From Amorphophallus konjac (lineage: Eukaryota > Streptophyta > Magnoliopsida > Alismatales > Araceae): 64,000 nt of DNA. Below, piece by piece: positions 11,208 through 23,500 of the stretch (position 1 is the stretch's first letter; the number at the start of each line of letters is the position of its first letter). The translations under genes and the position numbers were made by a program. The notes under the pieces are model-generated. The model was not told where the DNA came from, made no database searches, and worked only from the letters and a program-made list of their open reading frames with translations. Location of the stretch: contig CM040124.1 of the NCBI GenBank assembly GCA_022559845.1, forward strand, positions 74,485,491 to 74,549,490. The letters are read 5' to 3'.

Positions 11208-12168
11208 ACACACTCAAACCAAGAACAAAGATTAACAAACAAGTTATGTTTAACGCCTTTTGTGTTTTCTTTTTGTTTTCCCCCTTTTTTTCTCTTTTCT
11301 AATCAGAATGTATTAACATACATACTCAAACCATTAGCAAAGATTAACAAACAAGTTGATGTTTAACGCCCCCTTTTTTTTTTCGTTTTCTTTTGGTTTT
11401 CCCCTTTTTTTTTCTCTTTTCTAATCTAATGTTCACACCACAGGAGGGACCTTAGTTGCAATATTGATTTCCGCCGTGTGATCTAAGGACACTCGACTCA
11501 CCACGAATGGGTTAACTATCTCCAGGGAACTTCAGTGGTACAACCAGCCCAGTGAACGAAGAGGGAATCCTTCGATGTCGGGGACTTACGGAGGTCCCAG
11601 TGGAGGAGATCCTAGTCCGTCGAGAGGAATTCCCGACGGAGAGTCCTTCCTTCACCAGGAAAAGGTGATCCTAAAAAAATGGAACAAAAGAAATAAAAAT
11701 AAAAGGGAGATGATATGCAATGCAGTGCTGAATTTAACATGAGATATATAAACAGACAACAAATATATGCAATAAAAGAAATTAAACAAACATCACAACA
11801 CTCCTTTTCTGCAATGATACGAATCTCTTCAGACTTCAAGGGGACTCTGGAGTAATGCACGTAGTGCACGAGGGGTGAAATTGGAATGCCAAGAGTGATA
11901 GCGGGAACACAAATATAGCGCACGCGGGCGCAATCAGGAGGGGCACACGTGGGTGCCAAGTGGAGGGGGTGCTACTGAGAGCACAAATGTAGCGCACACG
12001 GGCGCAATGTGGAGGGGCACACGTGGGTGCCGAATGGAGGGGGCACACGTGGGTGCCGAGTGGAGGGGCACACGTGGGTGCCGAGTGGAGGGGCACACGT
12101 GGGGGTGCCGAAAATATTTGGGTAACCAGAGGAAACAAAAGTTGGTCCCACCGTGATCGCCAAGAAGG
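11208..12168 (-). other. 5' leader of the Tat element with candidate primer binding site
   Basis: Untranslated leader between the proposed LTR end and gag. On the minus strand 12162-12143 reads TGGCGATCACGGTGGGACCA. It begins with the TGG complementary to a tRNA CCA end and lies 6 nt inside the proposed LTR terminus at 12169, so it is a reasonable primer site. I cannot name the tRNA. A related TGGCGATCAC block recurs near 12290 and near 13680, so the assignment is not unique. A direct duplication of about 110 bp (11214-11310 and 11320-11425, each with a T-rich tail) also lies here. Confidence 0.4.
11936..12112. repeat. G-box-containing minisatellite in the leader
   Basis: Five copies of gcacacgtgggtgcc, separated by rtggaggg, start near 11943, 12016, 12042, 12066 and 12091. 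The last four sit about 25 bp apart. Each contains CACGTG, the G-box core, so this is a cluster of potential bZIP/bHLH sites in the transcribed leader. Confidence 0.8.
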
Positions 12169-12689
12169 TGTAGACGGCAGAAGAGTGTCATCCACCCTCG
12201 GGGGAAGAACAATAGTAGACAAAACAAGTATGGAAAGGTGACGCTCGAGGGACAGAAAATGAACAATGACAATGATGAAAGGGTGATCGCCAGAGAGGTA
12301 TAGACGGCGGGAGTCGTCGTCTACCCTCGTCTGTCTTAGAAGATGGAAATGACGAGATCAACTCAAGGAGAGAAAGAAAATAGGGATGCGAAACAGACTC
12401 CGGTACGTGGCGGAGATAGGGGTCGAAAGACCCTCTCACGCAAACTGACCCCTTCCCGGTAAGCGTGACTTACCGTTTCATGAGCAGTTTTTCATATACC
12501 GGAAAATCCGAGAATCTAAGTAACAGAAAGGGAGAGGCACGAAGACTCAGAAACCGCAACGGAATATCGTTCGCCAGATAATTACAAGGACAATACGAAC
12601 AAAGACATACCACCATAAGACATTGGTCTTTGTGGGGTTCTAACAGCGATACAATAATATCAATCACTAATGAATATATACATATATAT

Positions 12690-13640
12690 TAAGACCACCG
12701 CAAGACATTGGCCTTACGGGATTTTACTGCAGCATAAATAATAAATATTATATGTACATACCACCGCGAGACATTGGCCTTCACGGGGTTTTCGCAGCGA
12801 TATAAGTAATAAGTATAACTATATACAAAAGACCACCGCGAGGTATTATCCTCCACGGGGTTTTTATTATAATAATTATATATATATAACAATAAAAGAA
12901 TAAGGGATCAAATAAACCGCCGCGAGATGTTACTCTCCGCGGGGTTTTAAAGCGATGATAGGGGGATGCGAAAATTAAATGGTTAGGGGTTAGGAGGTTA
13001 GCGTGCAGAAATTGAATTACTGGAATGAAGATGGTCGCGGGAGATGGCCCACCGCACCAGTTAGATAAGACCATCGCGAGGAACGAGTTCTTGATCGGGG
13101 TCAGATTAAAAGAATGCAGAAAATTAAACCACCGCGAGGAACGAGTTCCTTGATCGGGGTTGGAATTGAAAGTGCAGAAAATTAAACCACCGCGAGGAAT
13201 GAATTCCTTGATCGGGGTTGGAATGAATGTACAGGAAGTTAAACCACCGCAAGGAACGAATTCCTCGATCGGGGTTGGAACGAAAGTGCAGAAAATTAAA
13301 CTGCCGCAAGGAACGAGTTCCTCGATCGGGGTTGGAACGAAAGTGCAGAAAGTTAAACCACCGCAAGGAACGAGTTCCTCGATCGGGGTTGGAACGAAAG
13401 TGCAGAAAATTAAACCACCGCAAGGAACGAGTTCCTCGATCGGGGTTAGAATAAATAAACAGGGGATTAAATAAACCGCCGCGAGATGTCACTCTCCGCG
13501 AGATTTTGAAGCGATGATAGGGGAGTGTTAGAATACAGAAATTAAATTGCTGGAATAAAACGGTCGCGGGAGATAACCCACCGCACCAGTTAGATGAGAC
13601 CACCGCGAGGAACTGGTTCCGTCAACGGGGTTTAAACAGA
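12690..13640. repeat. Tandem repeat array, 57-bp core unit with internal palindrome
   Basis: The best-preserved units, starting at 13244, 13301, 13358 and 13415, are exactly 57 bp long. Each has the form ccaccgc-aggaac-gagttcctcgatcggggttgg and so on. Flanking units at 12695-13240 and 13480-13640 are more diverged and of variable length. Each unit contains GAGGAAC...GTTCCTC, an inverted repeat able to form a hairpin. Because 57 is a multiple of 3, every frame without a stop in one unit stays open through the array. Confidence 0.85.
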
Positions 13641-15179
13641 AAGTAAATAACAAGAAAATGGGAAGGGAAGTGTGATCGCCAGGGGCTGAGAGCCCCACAG
13701 GAAATGTCCTGATCGCGTTCGCCGCCGAAGCGGGAGCAGTGCGGGTCCTCTCTTCCTCTTCGATCGGCCGGCCGACGAAGAGGGCCTTGCTTTGGTTACC
13801 CTAATTTTATTATTCTTTTTTTTGTGTTTTATCTTTTTGTTATTATATTTTTTGGGGTTTTGTTACTTTTATTATTTTTTTATGTTTTTATGTCTTTTAG
13901 AGAGACGTGAGAAGATGAAGAAAGAAACCGAGAGGTGGATGATAGAATAAGATAATATGATATAAGGAAAAACCACTAAGAAAAATATAGGTAGGGTGAG
14001 AGACGTATTTTAGACAAAACAGAAGAGAACGGGGATTGAGATCTAACGATATGTGATAACAAGAAGAGAGAGAAGATAGACTTGTTTTTAGACAAAATAG
14101 AGAAAGATAAGAGTGGAAATTTAACAACAAATAACAATAATAAGGGAGAGAACAAGAATAGAATGGTGAAGGTGATGGTCGGGTACCTCAAAAGTAGGAG
14201 GGATGGCCGAGTTTATAGCCCCGAACTGAGGGTACGCGAGTTGCTCCTCCTCCTCTTTCGGCCGACTGAAGAAGCGGGCTCCCGGACTGGTTAACCCTGC
14301 ACAAAGAATAAACAACAAAAAAAAGAGAACTAAATGAGAACGACGATGGTGTAATATCAATTCTTTAGAAAATGATATCGAAAATAATATAAACGAATAC
14401 GCACCTTGCTGGTGGTGTTTGAAACCCCTTTTAGAACTAAAGGGTGGTGGAATGATATGATGGATAAGTAAACAAGACTTCCTCGGGGAGATAAATGCAA
14501 TATGGATGATGCATGCATGCAGTGTAACAAATGAAATAAAGACAAAGCAGGGCGAAGGGAGACGCAAGAACTTGTTGGGGGAAGCTGTTGACAGGCTTTG
14601 AATGAGCTCCTTCAGGACGAGGACGACGCGGGCAGACGGCGTGCCGGAACAGCCTTCCTTCTGTATTCGAACACCCAGGAACTCGACTCCCTTTATTTCA
14701 CGGGCCTCAACATAGACCGAATCGGAATCTCTCTTTTCAATCCGAACAAACCCCTATACACACTCACAAATGCATACGCGCACAAGCATACATACATGCA
14801 TACGTATGTATACGTAGCTATATGTTATTCATTCAACTATGGAGAGAAAATGATGAAAATAACAAGAATACAAGTGGACATGTACTAAAAATCATAAATG
14901 TAAACATAGGAATATGTATACAGGAGAGACAAAGAAGGAGAAGGCTAGAGAAAGAAAGATGGGGAGAGGGAGAGAACTCTCTTTTTTTTAGTACTTTTTT
15001 TTGAAAGAAATTTAAGAAAAGATAATTCAAATGGAGATAGAAAAATGGTGAGGGGTGAAAGGGTTTAGAAAGAAATACTAGGAATAGAGAGAGAAAAATA
15101 TAAAGATAGGAGTGGATGAAGATTTTATATTAATAAGATTATATGTACATGAGGGGCTGTGTGCATGGATATTAGAGAG

Positions 15180-15830
15180 ATGGGGATTAGAGAGAAACTG
15201 TGAGAAAGAGGGGGGGTGCGATGGGGGAGAGAGAGAGAAAAAAAAAGGGAAGTTAAAACAAGATTAAAAGGGTATAAAGAAGAGAGAGAGAGAGATCGGA
15301 TGGGGAGAGAGTGAGGGATTAAAAAGGTAAATGAAAAATAAAAAAGAAGTGAGATGGAGAGAGAGTGGGAATAATGGTAATAAAAAAAAGATTAACAGAA
15401 AGAGATGTGGAGATAGATCTGTTGAGAGGAATTGAGAGAGAATAGAAAAAGAGAGATGAGACCCAAGGTCAAAAGAATAAAATAAAGAATAAAATAAATA
15501 AAAGAAATGAGAGAAATCGGGAGGGAGAGAGAAGCAGAGAGATGAGAAGGGTGAGGGGGTGAAGAGAAATAATAATAATAAAAAATAGATAAGAGAGGGA
15601 GAGAAAGACGGTGGCGTAAGAGAGAGAGGGAGAGAAGAGGAGAGTGAGAGAGAGGGAACAGGAGGGTGAGAGAGACGGGAGAGAGGGGGAGTGAGAGAGA
15701 GTGAGAGAAAGTGAGAGAGAGAGGGGAGAGAGAGGGGGTGAGTGAGAGAGAGTGAGAGAAAGTGAGAGAGAGAGGGGAGAGAGAGGGGGTGCGAGAGAGA
15801 GTGGGAGGGGGAGTGAGAGAGGGGGGTCGT
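15180..15830. repeat. GA-rich low-complexity tract with local 57-bp duplication
   Basis: Purine-rich (gagaga, gtgagagag) on the plus strand for about 650 bp. Between about 15685 and 15795 a block of roughly 57 bp (gggggagtgagagagagtg onwards) occurs twice. A second purine tract lies at 16265-16660. On the element's own strand these are CT-rich, as is common in LTR promoters and leaders. Confidence 0.75.
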
Positions 15831-18302
15831 CGGTGGCGGTGGCCGCAGCAGGGAGGGCGGCGGTGCACGGCGAACGGTGGCGAGGGAGGCCGCGTGGCAA
15901 GCTGGAGGCGGCGTCGGGGCAGTGGTGCTGGCGAGCTGGAGGCGGCGTCGGGGGCGGGAGCGGCGGTGGCTGGGAGGGGAGGCGACAGTGACGGTGGAGA
16001 CGCAGGGGGCGGCGAGGACGACGACGGCGGCCGGGCGTGCGGTGGCGACGGTGGCAGTGGAGACGGCCGGGGCGGCGTCGGAGGCGGAGGGCAGCCGGTG
16101 CGGAGGACGGCCGGTGCGGAGGGGCACGGCAGTGGTGGTGGCCGGAGGCGGGGCACGACGTGCGGCGGCGGGGCAAAGGGCCGTTGCGGCCCTTTTTAAT
16201 TCGAAGGGGGGGCACGGGCGACGAGACCCCCCCTTACGAACTCAAAAAAAAACTTTTTTTTTTAGCAGAACGTAAAAGAGAGAAAGGGAGGTTGAGGGAG
16301 AGAACAGAGAAAGTGAGGGAGAGAGAAGAGAAAGAGGGAGAGAAAAGAGAGATAGAGGAGATCGAAGGGGGGGGAGGAAGAGAGAGTGAGAAGGAGAGAG
16401 AGAGAACCGCAGCAGGAGGTGGAGGGAGAAAGAGAGAGAGAAGAGGGGGAAGAGAAGAGAGACGGAGAGCAGGAAGAGAGAGAGAGGAAGTGTGGGAGAG
16501 AAGAGAGAGGGGGAGCTCGCCGCTGGGAAGAGAGAACCGACGGGGAGGAAGAGAGAGAAGGAGAGAAACGCATGGAAGAGAGAGAACCGTGAGGGAGAGA
16601 GAAAGAGAGAGAAACCGTGAGAGACGGAGAGGGGAACGGGTGAGAAAGAGAGAGGAGGAGAGAGGGAAACGACGACGGCGACCGGTGGCGTGGGGTGATC
16701 CAGCAGGGAGGGCGGTGCAGGCGCGGACGGTGGCGGGAGCTGGCCGCGGCGATGAGTGGTCACGGCGGCGAGGGAGACGACGGCATGCAAAAGGGGACGG
16801 CAGCGGCGGTGGGCTCACTGGCGTGAGAACGAAGACGGCAGCGGCGTGCTGCAGTGGGCGGTGCAGGCGGCGTGGAGGTGGCTGCCGCGGCGTCAAGGGT
16901 ATGTAGGGATGTGCCCGGCGCATGCACGAGGGGTTTGCGGCGTCGTCGGGAGCTCCTTGGCGTCGCCGTGCAGTCGACGGGGGGAGATGAAGATCACGGA
17001 TGTGGCCGGAGGGAGGCTCGCCGGCGTGGGGAGCGTAGGTGGCTGCCGGCCTTCGAGTTCAGCAGTGGGGGCGGTGGCGACGTCGGTGGCTTCGAGATGA
17101 CTGGACGATGTGATATGCAGAGGTGGCGTTGGCGATGCCTGCGGTTAAGAGAGAAAGAGAGGGAGGGAGCTAGCGTGGGGTGGTGGTTGGAGAACGGAAA
17201 GGAGGGAGCAGATGTGGAGCTGCGTGAGGGTCGTAGTGCCGAGTGGGGAGTGGCCGGAGGTACGTGGTCACTGGTGGAGGTGTAATCGGCAAGGTAGTGG
17301 CTGTCGACGGGAGTGACTGGGAGAAGCCAGTGAGAGTTGGGGGTTGCTGCGTGGAGAAGAGGGGGAGTGGAACTAGAGGGAATGGCCAGAGACCCTGTCG
17401 AAAGGGATGAGGAGAAGGATGTATGGTTGCCGTGTGAGTGAAGGAGGGGCACAGTGTGTGCATGTGTGTGTCGTGAGGATGAGGGATATGAATAGTGTGT
17501 GGGGTGCATGTGTCGTGAGAAAGAGGGAAGAAACAGGAAGAGAAATGGAGGGACGTGATAGATTCTCAGATGGTGGGAAGAGAGAACAAAAGAGTGGGGG
17601 AATCATGTTTGGAGGTGGTTGGTTTCGACAGTGATAAGACGGGAAGATAATTGAGGAGGTTTTAGTGAGGAAATTATTAGGATGAGGTAAATAATTAGTA
17701 CATATAATAATACTTTGTTACTTTTTTTTTGTTTAAACTTATTAAAATAAAACTTAATATGTAAAATGATTTTAAATATATGTATTTACAACCTTGTATA
17801 TATATTTAAGTTATATATTTTTTAACCTTTTTCTCAATTTTTCTAGATTTTAAATAATCTTTTCAATTTTTTTTTATTTTTAATACTCCCTTTTTATTTT
17901 ATTTGTTATTATTATTATTTTTTGAATTTTCTTATAAGCCTTTTTTTATGAGCTTTTCTTTTTGTGTGTGTATTTTTCTAACCTTTTCTGATTATTCACT
18001 TTAGGACATGTTTGCTTTGGACGTACAGACTTGCTATGCTTAGACTTTGAAGAGAAGAATATACAGACTTGTGTTGACACAACTGACGAACGTACAGACT
18101 TGTTATGAAGATGCACGAACCTTTGTTATATATGTATGTTCAGACCAACAATGTACTCGGACCATGAATGCATATTTCACCATTATTCAACTTTGTCAGA
18201 AAATTGAAGACCATTTAAAAAATTCGACCGGGAGGGCCGCTTTAGGGCATCATAATATAATACGAGATCTACTTACCACAATGTCAAAATTGGCGTGTCT
18301 AC

Positions 18303-19274
18303 AGAGGGAGGCGGCGCGTCGTTCCGTGCTCCGAGAAAAGGGGGGCCCCTTCGTTTCAAATCCGTCAGGATCATCATTACGGGCCCCGGCGATCACTACA
18401 CGTGGCTTCATAAACGCCAACAGAATTCCACCCACCTGAGCCACGCCGGTCCAAAGCCTCAAAAACTACTCAACCGAGCCTCCATGGCTCGGGAGTAGAA
18501 GGGGGACAAGTGGAGAGGGGGATTTCTGTAGCCCACCCAAAGAGCAGCCCAACAAGACCCAACAGGGTCCAACGAGGCAAGCTCACCCGAGTGATAGCCC
18601 ACAGGGCCCACTCAGGAAAGAAAGTCCAATGAACAAACACTCGAGGAACCAACTCTCCCCGGCGGCCCCTAGGCTCGGAGGGCCCGAGTGATGGTCAGGT
18701 CACAAGGAGGGTTCGGTCTAAGCCGTCTCCCCGCTCGGGAGAGACAGGCGCCAGTCGACCTATCGACCCCCCCTTTTTTCCGAGTTATGCTCATCGCCCG
18801 GACAGGACTGGCGTTTCAGTAGCTCGGCCGGACCAGACACTAGCTGTTCGTGCTGCCGTTAAGAGTCCCCAACGGACAGGGGAATCAAGAAGCCGCCGGG
18901 CTTCAAGGCGATAACGTCCCCACGATAAGGGCCATGAAAGCCCACGTTGAGGACGTAACTCCCGCCGGAGACCCCTCAGCTTACAGGACTCTTGAAGGCG
19001 GTATACTACTTAAGCCAGGGCTACCCTCCGGTAAGAAGAGGGAGGAAAAACTCCTGAGCAATCCGCTTCACCTCCCTTTTGGTGGAGAGAAGTCACGCGC
19101 ACCAGCTTTCCTCCTCCCCTCATTACTTCCACCGCAGCTCTACTGACTTAGTCATCGGAGGGTTTTGCCCCAGGGAGATCCCCTGAGCCCTCTGATACGT
19201 TTTCCTGTCTTGCAGTTTCATCTTCTGGTGATCCACGGCCCGCTCAGGACCCAGCGCGAGATTTCGCCTCTTCA
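18303..19274 (+). mobile_element. 3' end of a second Tat-like element: internal remnant, polypurine tract and 3' LTR
   Basis: A remnant of internal DNA (18303-18526) ends in a polypurine tract (about 18501-18522, aagggggacaagtggagagg). A 748-bp LTR follows, from TGTAGCCCACCC at 18527 to CTCTTCA at 19274. Inside the LTR, CTGACTTAGTCATCGGAGGG (about 19143) resembles the conserved block near the U5 of many Tat LTRs. A TATA-like tatactac lies near 19003. Orientation is plus, opposite to the element on its left, which interrupts it at 18302/18303. The rest of this element, including its 5' LTR, would be beyond the left window edge. Confidence 0.65.
18527..19274 (+). repeat. 3' LTR of the second Tat-like element
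   Basis: Starts TG directly after a polypurine tract and ends CA at 19274; the five bases after it are ggtat. The 3' limit is chosen by the CA and by loss of GC-rich LTR character, so it may be off by some bases. Confidence 0.55.
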
Positions 19275-20270
19275 GGTATAATTCAGTATATGCGATACGC
19301 AATTCACTAGACCAATATTTGACTCAAGATTTTTTAAATCGATCCAATACGAGATGTACCGTCCCAATGAGTCAGACGAGGGTGTAAAAATTTTCTTACA
19401 AACACCCTTGTTTAAATCTTTATGTGAAAAGATGCTGATTTTCGACTCTTTTAGTGTAACGCAACAGCCTCTCTCCCATGAGGGTGACCGGGTGATCAGC
19501 CCATGACGAACAAAAAAAGGGTTTTCATAATCATACATGCTGTAATAATTTGAAATTTAACCGAGGCACATGTGTCTGCGATCCGTTTTAGTACTTTTAG
19601 TTAGGCAAGTTGTTTGATCACTAGGTTAGTTTTGAACTCAAGTTCAGATTCAAAGCGTTGAGTTTAAATTTAACCGCTCATGCCATATACATTTTATATC
19701 AGATAGAAAAAAAAAGGCGTCGACGAATCCAATGACGAAAAATGTGAAACTGTAATGTTTCCGTTTGAAAATTTTACATTTTGTAACATGTGCTTTTTTT
19801 TTTATAGCATATGCTCAACTCCGTAGGGAATTTAAGTAAATTGTGTAGATAAAAAATGGCAAGCTAACACTCGGGAAGAAATTCGAATCTTTTTTTTTTT
19901 GCACGAAAAAAACAGAAGCTTTCATCCAAATAGAGTTTCCCGACGTAAAAAACGAAATATCGAGAGTTTTTTTTAAAAAATAATTTCGAGGTGTGGGGGG
20001 GGGGGGAAGGGGGGAAGAGGGAGGGTTCCTTTTTTCCGGAGCAAATTGAGATTTGAGAACAGGCAAACAAAGGTATAAGGAAACGCACACAGACCAGTAG
20101 TCTTGGGTATACGTGAAAAAGGGGGAAAAATAACGGATGCTAGAGAACAGAGAGGAAGAAGAGAGAGAGAGGAACGAGCCAACGAGGGTTTCTCTTCTCT
20201 CTCTGTTCTTTTGCTTTCCGCTTTGCGATGTGGTGAAGTGTTAGTGAAAGGGATATATCCCCCCACGCGG
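19275..20270. other. Intergenic region upstream of the GIP1-like gene
   Basis: AT-rich, with several homopolymer runs (poly-A/T near 19700, 19795 and 19890; a G run near 19996). No conserved reading frame, RNA gene or clear transposon terminus was seen. The last 150 bp become CT-rich and may belong to the promoter. Confidence 0.5.
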
Positions 20271-20546
20271 CCGCCCTCTCCCCTTCTCTCTCTCTCTCTC
20301 TCTCGCGCGCGCGCCTCTTTCCGCATCTATTCTCTCGTTGCCGCTTCTGCTGCCGCCGCCACCACCGGTGCTGTGCAGGGAGGGGGCCGCACAGTAGTAC
20401 GGCCGCGAGCGGCCACACCGCCGGGGTGCGCCCGTGCTGACCGCCGCGCCCGGGGCCTTGATATATAGCAGCGAGACACGGGGGCCTGAGTTGGGGGGGG
20501 GAGGAGAAGGGTGTGTTGCTTCGGCTTGTGCGAATCCCGCGGAATC
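20271..20546 (+). promoter_or_regulatory. 5' UTR/core promoter of the GIP1-like gene
   Basis: A (CT)n tract, then a (CG)n run, at 20280-20312. The DNA after it is GC-rich. TATATAG at 20461-20467 lies about 80 bp before the start codon. CT repeats near the start are common in plant 5' UTRs. The transcription start is not determined: it may be after the TATA-like box or, if the CT tract is transcribed, upstream of it. Confidence 0.4.
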
Positions 20547-23500
20547 ATGAGCACCAACGGGGAGGGCGGGCGGGCGGGAGGCCATGGGGCGACGGCGACG
20601 AAGAAGATTCTTCAGAACATCAAGGAGATCGTGGGGGGCAACTTCTCGGACGACGAGATCTACGTCACGCTCAAGGAGTGCAACATGGACCCTAGCGAGA
20701 CCGTCCATCGCCTCCTCAACCAAGGTATTCACCCTTTCGGGAGCGATCCATGGAGGCGGTTTCGGGGAGAACTGGGGAATCACAGTAATCAAGAATCGAA
20801 CGAAAGGATGCTTCTTTTCTGTTCTGTTTATTTTCTTTCTGCAAGTATTCGTGCCAAGGGGGAGGGCAGAGGGGGGAGATAGAAGATAGAAAGCGTGTAC
20901 TTCTTTCCGTTTTCCCCACGTTCGCCTGTGTGCTTGCGGTTGTGGGTTCCCGTCTGCTTGGTGGTGGGGTAATGGAACAATGGCCCGTAAGAAAGCTTCC
21001 TGCTTTCTTCGTGTTGTGACTGAAAAAAAGAAGTACCACGTGGTATAAGAAAAGGTGCAGGGGTGAGGTGGGGAGACGGACAGTTGATAAAGGGTTTTGG
21101 GGGACTCTTCCCTGTGATTTTCAGACATGAATGCGCTTTTTGCTTGTGGTTGCCCTTCATAATATTGTTTTTTAGCTTGCTACTACTGCTGGTGAATAAG
21201 TGCATTGGCCTTCAATTCTTCACCACTTGGATAACAACTTTTGCTAATGATTCAGATGTTCCTATGCAAACTTGTTGTCTCCGCCAGTGTTTGTGTTACG
21301 ATCGATGATGAAGCGATAAATTTAGCGGTAGTATTTTGCATAGTTACGTTTAGAAAATGGATGTGGCGTTGGTGTTTACATGACAGCAAAATGGCATATA
21401 TGTCCCTTTTAGTCTTATTTGTAGATGTGTCTGACAGCTTTTGCCATGCTAAGCTGAGCATCTAGTTGTACCATTTTCATCGTGTGTGGTATTTGGGTTA
21501 TTCTTTCTTTGTTGGTCTGAAACATTCATTTTGTTGTTAACTTAACTAGGTTATTGTTATATTTTGCTTGTCGGATTGGGGCCTTTATGGTATATCTTAA
21601 TTTGACTAGCTCAAAGTCCCTTATGTTGTATCTGACTTGAATTCTGTCTTTGATTGTCATTGTGTAGACACCTTTCATGAGGTTAAGAGCAAAAGGGAAA
21701 AGAAAAAAGAGGTGAGTGAACATTTTACAGTGTATTTTCTTTTCCAATCCCAATCATGTGTCTCTAACTTCTGTCTCATTGGCCAATTGTAAACTTCCAA
21801 TATTCTAATAAAGCTATATCCAATCATTTGTCCTCCTTAGTTTTAATACCTGATGAAAAAAATACAAATTCAAGATAAATTTATTGCAGGAGTAAACACT
21901 AAAAACTCAATTGTATTCCTCTGTATGACATGAATTTACTTATGTCATCATGTATGTCAAAGACTTAGATTTTCTTATATGTTCTTTGTTTTGAGGGGGA
22001 GGTGGTGGGGAAATTGGACATTATTGACTTGACTTCTACTTATAGATTTTGCACTGTAGTTAACTTTGTATTCCTATTCTGTTTTGATCTTATTCTTCAC
22101 ATGCTAAAAAGTTTTCTGCCTGACTTGATCATCTTTAATTCCTGTACTATATGACTTGATTTTCTTTGTCTACAACATAAGGAATACTTTTTATTTGTCT
22201 CTTTCTCCCCCATCTTGATATTCTTATAGTTATAGGCTTTAGTAACATAACCACCATCAAAGGTATGCTGAAAGACAAATTGATGGTCTTAGAGATTTGC
22301 CATCAACATAACGTATTTAGTCATGAGCATTGAAGTAGCAACCATGTCTAAAAGATGCAAAAGTTATTGCGAAGAATCCTTCATGAGGAGTTCATTGCTT
22401 ATTCTGTCTGTTAGTTTGCTTCTATAGAGTTTGTGAAATATCCAAAAGGCCTGTCTATAATAATTTATTTTGTTGCTAAATTGACCCCTCACACTCCTCA
22501 TATGAGTTGAAATTGCTTCTATTAGAACCATTGCGATATCTGTATCCTTTCTTCAGATCAAGGACAATGTAGACTCCAGAATTCGCGGAGCAAATAATAG
22601 TTCAATTCGTGGGGGTAAAAGTGTTACTGATCGTGCTGCCCGTGTTGGTTCTGCACAGGTCAGCTCCAGTGGTATGTGCTCACTTCACCAAATCCTGCTC
22701 CCTGCTTGTGGTAAATCAAGCCTGAAGGACTGCTTTTGCACTATTATTAATTATACAGTTTCGTTTGTGACTCTTTTATACAGGGAATTTTAGTAAATCA
22801 ATACCCAGGAAAGAAAATGGGCCAAATACTATCTCGAGTTCTTCGGTTCTTGGGTCTGCTGTTGGAGGGACTGGTACTACCAAGAGCTCCACACCTCCGA
22901 GGTCAGTGTTATTGAGATTTGGAGAATGTGACTGAAGTGTCCTTTTTAAATATTTTCTATTGTATATTTCATAATTTGTATGATATGCATCTCAGTAATC
23001 TGTGAATGACCCTGTGGTGTTCTTACACATTGAAGCTCATGCCATAAAGGTTGGTAGTTCTTTGGAAGAGCAAATGTTTTGCTTTATGTTAGTGATCAGC
23101 TCCATGAAATCTTTAGGTTCTTTCTAGGGTGCCAAAAAGGTAGTAATGCTAACAAATCCCTAGAAGCAGATTAGTTTCATCAAGCTGGAGAATGAAATAT
23201 GCTGACTTCTTGACAAGCTTTCTAAATTTCCTAGACATCATTTTACCATCGTTGAGGGCAGTTTATTGTTGGATAATACACCCATGCAAGAAGCTGAAAT
23301 TATTATAAAATTTGCTTCTCCTTACCTTGCAGTGTCCTTTTGTGTGTTCAGTTCCTACTTTTATTTTCTTAATTATTTTTCCTTCCTTTCACTTTCATGT
23401 GGGAAGAATGACAACCTTATTATCTATGTCACCTCTTTTGTGTTTCATGGTGTTTAATGCCTCTTTCATAGAATTGGTAGTGTAACAGCACCATTTACTT

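Larger units (their letters stand above)
1..18302 (-). mobile_element. Ty3/gypsy LTR retrotransposon, Tat lineage, left end outside window
   Basis: One element reads right to left: LTR (about 18302-12169), leader, gag-protease (11207-6732), pol (6735-2968), a long 3' noncoding stretch, and an accessory gene on the opposite strand (1-1129). The lineage call rests on domain order: protease, reverse transcriptase, RNase H, a second archaeal-type RNase H, then integrase, with an extra antisense frame downstream of integrase. This combination is known for Tat/Ogre elements. The 3' LTR must lie left of base 1, so the two LTRs cannot be compared for age. The right boundary is set by GTGTCTACA at 18294-18302, which on the minus strand reads TGTAGACAC, a normal LTR start. 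DNA of a second, oppositely oriented Tat element follows immediately, implying nesting. One nonsense codon in pol and one in the accessory gene make this copy defective. Confidence 0.85.
12169..18302 (-). repeat. 5' LTR of the Tat element (proposed limits)
   Basis: The outer end is secure: minus-strand TGTAGACACG starts at 18302 and meets unrelated DNA. The inner end is proposed at 12169, where the plus strand reads TGTAGACGG. This gives matching TGTAGAC...GTCTACA termini, with a primer-site-like sequence 6 nt further in. The LTR would then be about 6.1 kb. An alternative inner end is TGTTGACAGG at 14586 (3.7-kb LTR). Contents from right to left: an AT-rich U3 with three copies of a tacagacttg motif (18025-18110), a GC-rich block (15830-17300), a GA/CT-rich block (15180-15830), mixed AT-rich DNA, then 57-bp tandem repeats (12690-13640). 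I see no cellular gene in it. Long open frames here are products of base composition. Confidence 0.5.

Noticed and set aside
11612..12272. Overlapping frames with repeated GTHVCPLHSAPTCAPP-like peptides
   Set aside because: They are translations of the G-box minisatellite in the untranslated leader of the Tat element.
13160..13603. Open frames on both strands (about 100-160 aa) with repeated motifs such as VGTKVQKIKPPQGTSSS
   Set aside because: They arise because the 57-bp tandem unit is a multiple of three and has no stop in those frames. There is no conserved domain, and both strands are open at once.
12690..13640. Regularly spaced palindromic repeats resembling a CRISPR array
   Set aside because: The spacers are repeats themselves, unit identity is graded, and the sequence is a plant retrotransposon. 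No cas genes or prokaryotic context.
15264..17509. Several long frames rich in Ser/Leu/Pro or Arg/Glu/Gly on both strands
   Set aside because: The DNA is GA/CT-rich and GC-rich low complexity within the proposed LTR. Composition alone keeps frames open, and no domain is recognisable.
20511..20546. Upstream extension of the GIP1-like exon 1 frame
   Set aside because: The frame is open but begins with GTG, not ATG. The first ATG in frame is 20547, where the expected N-terminus starts.
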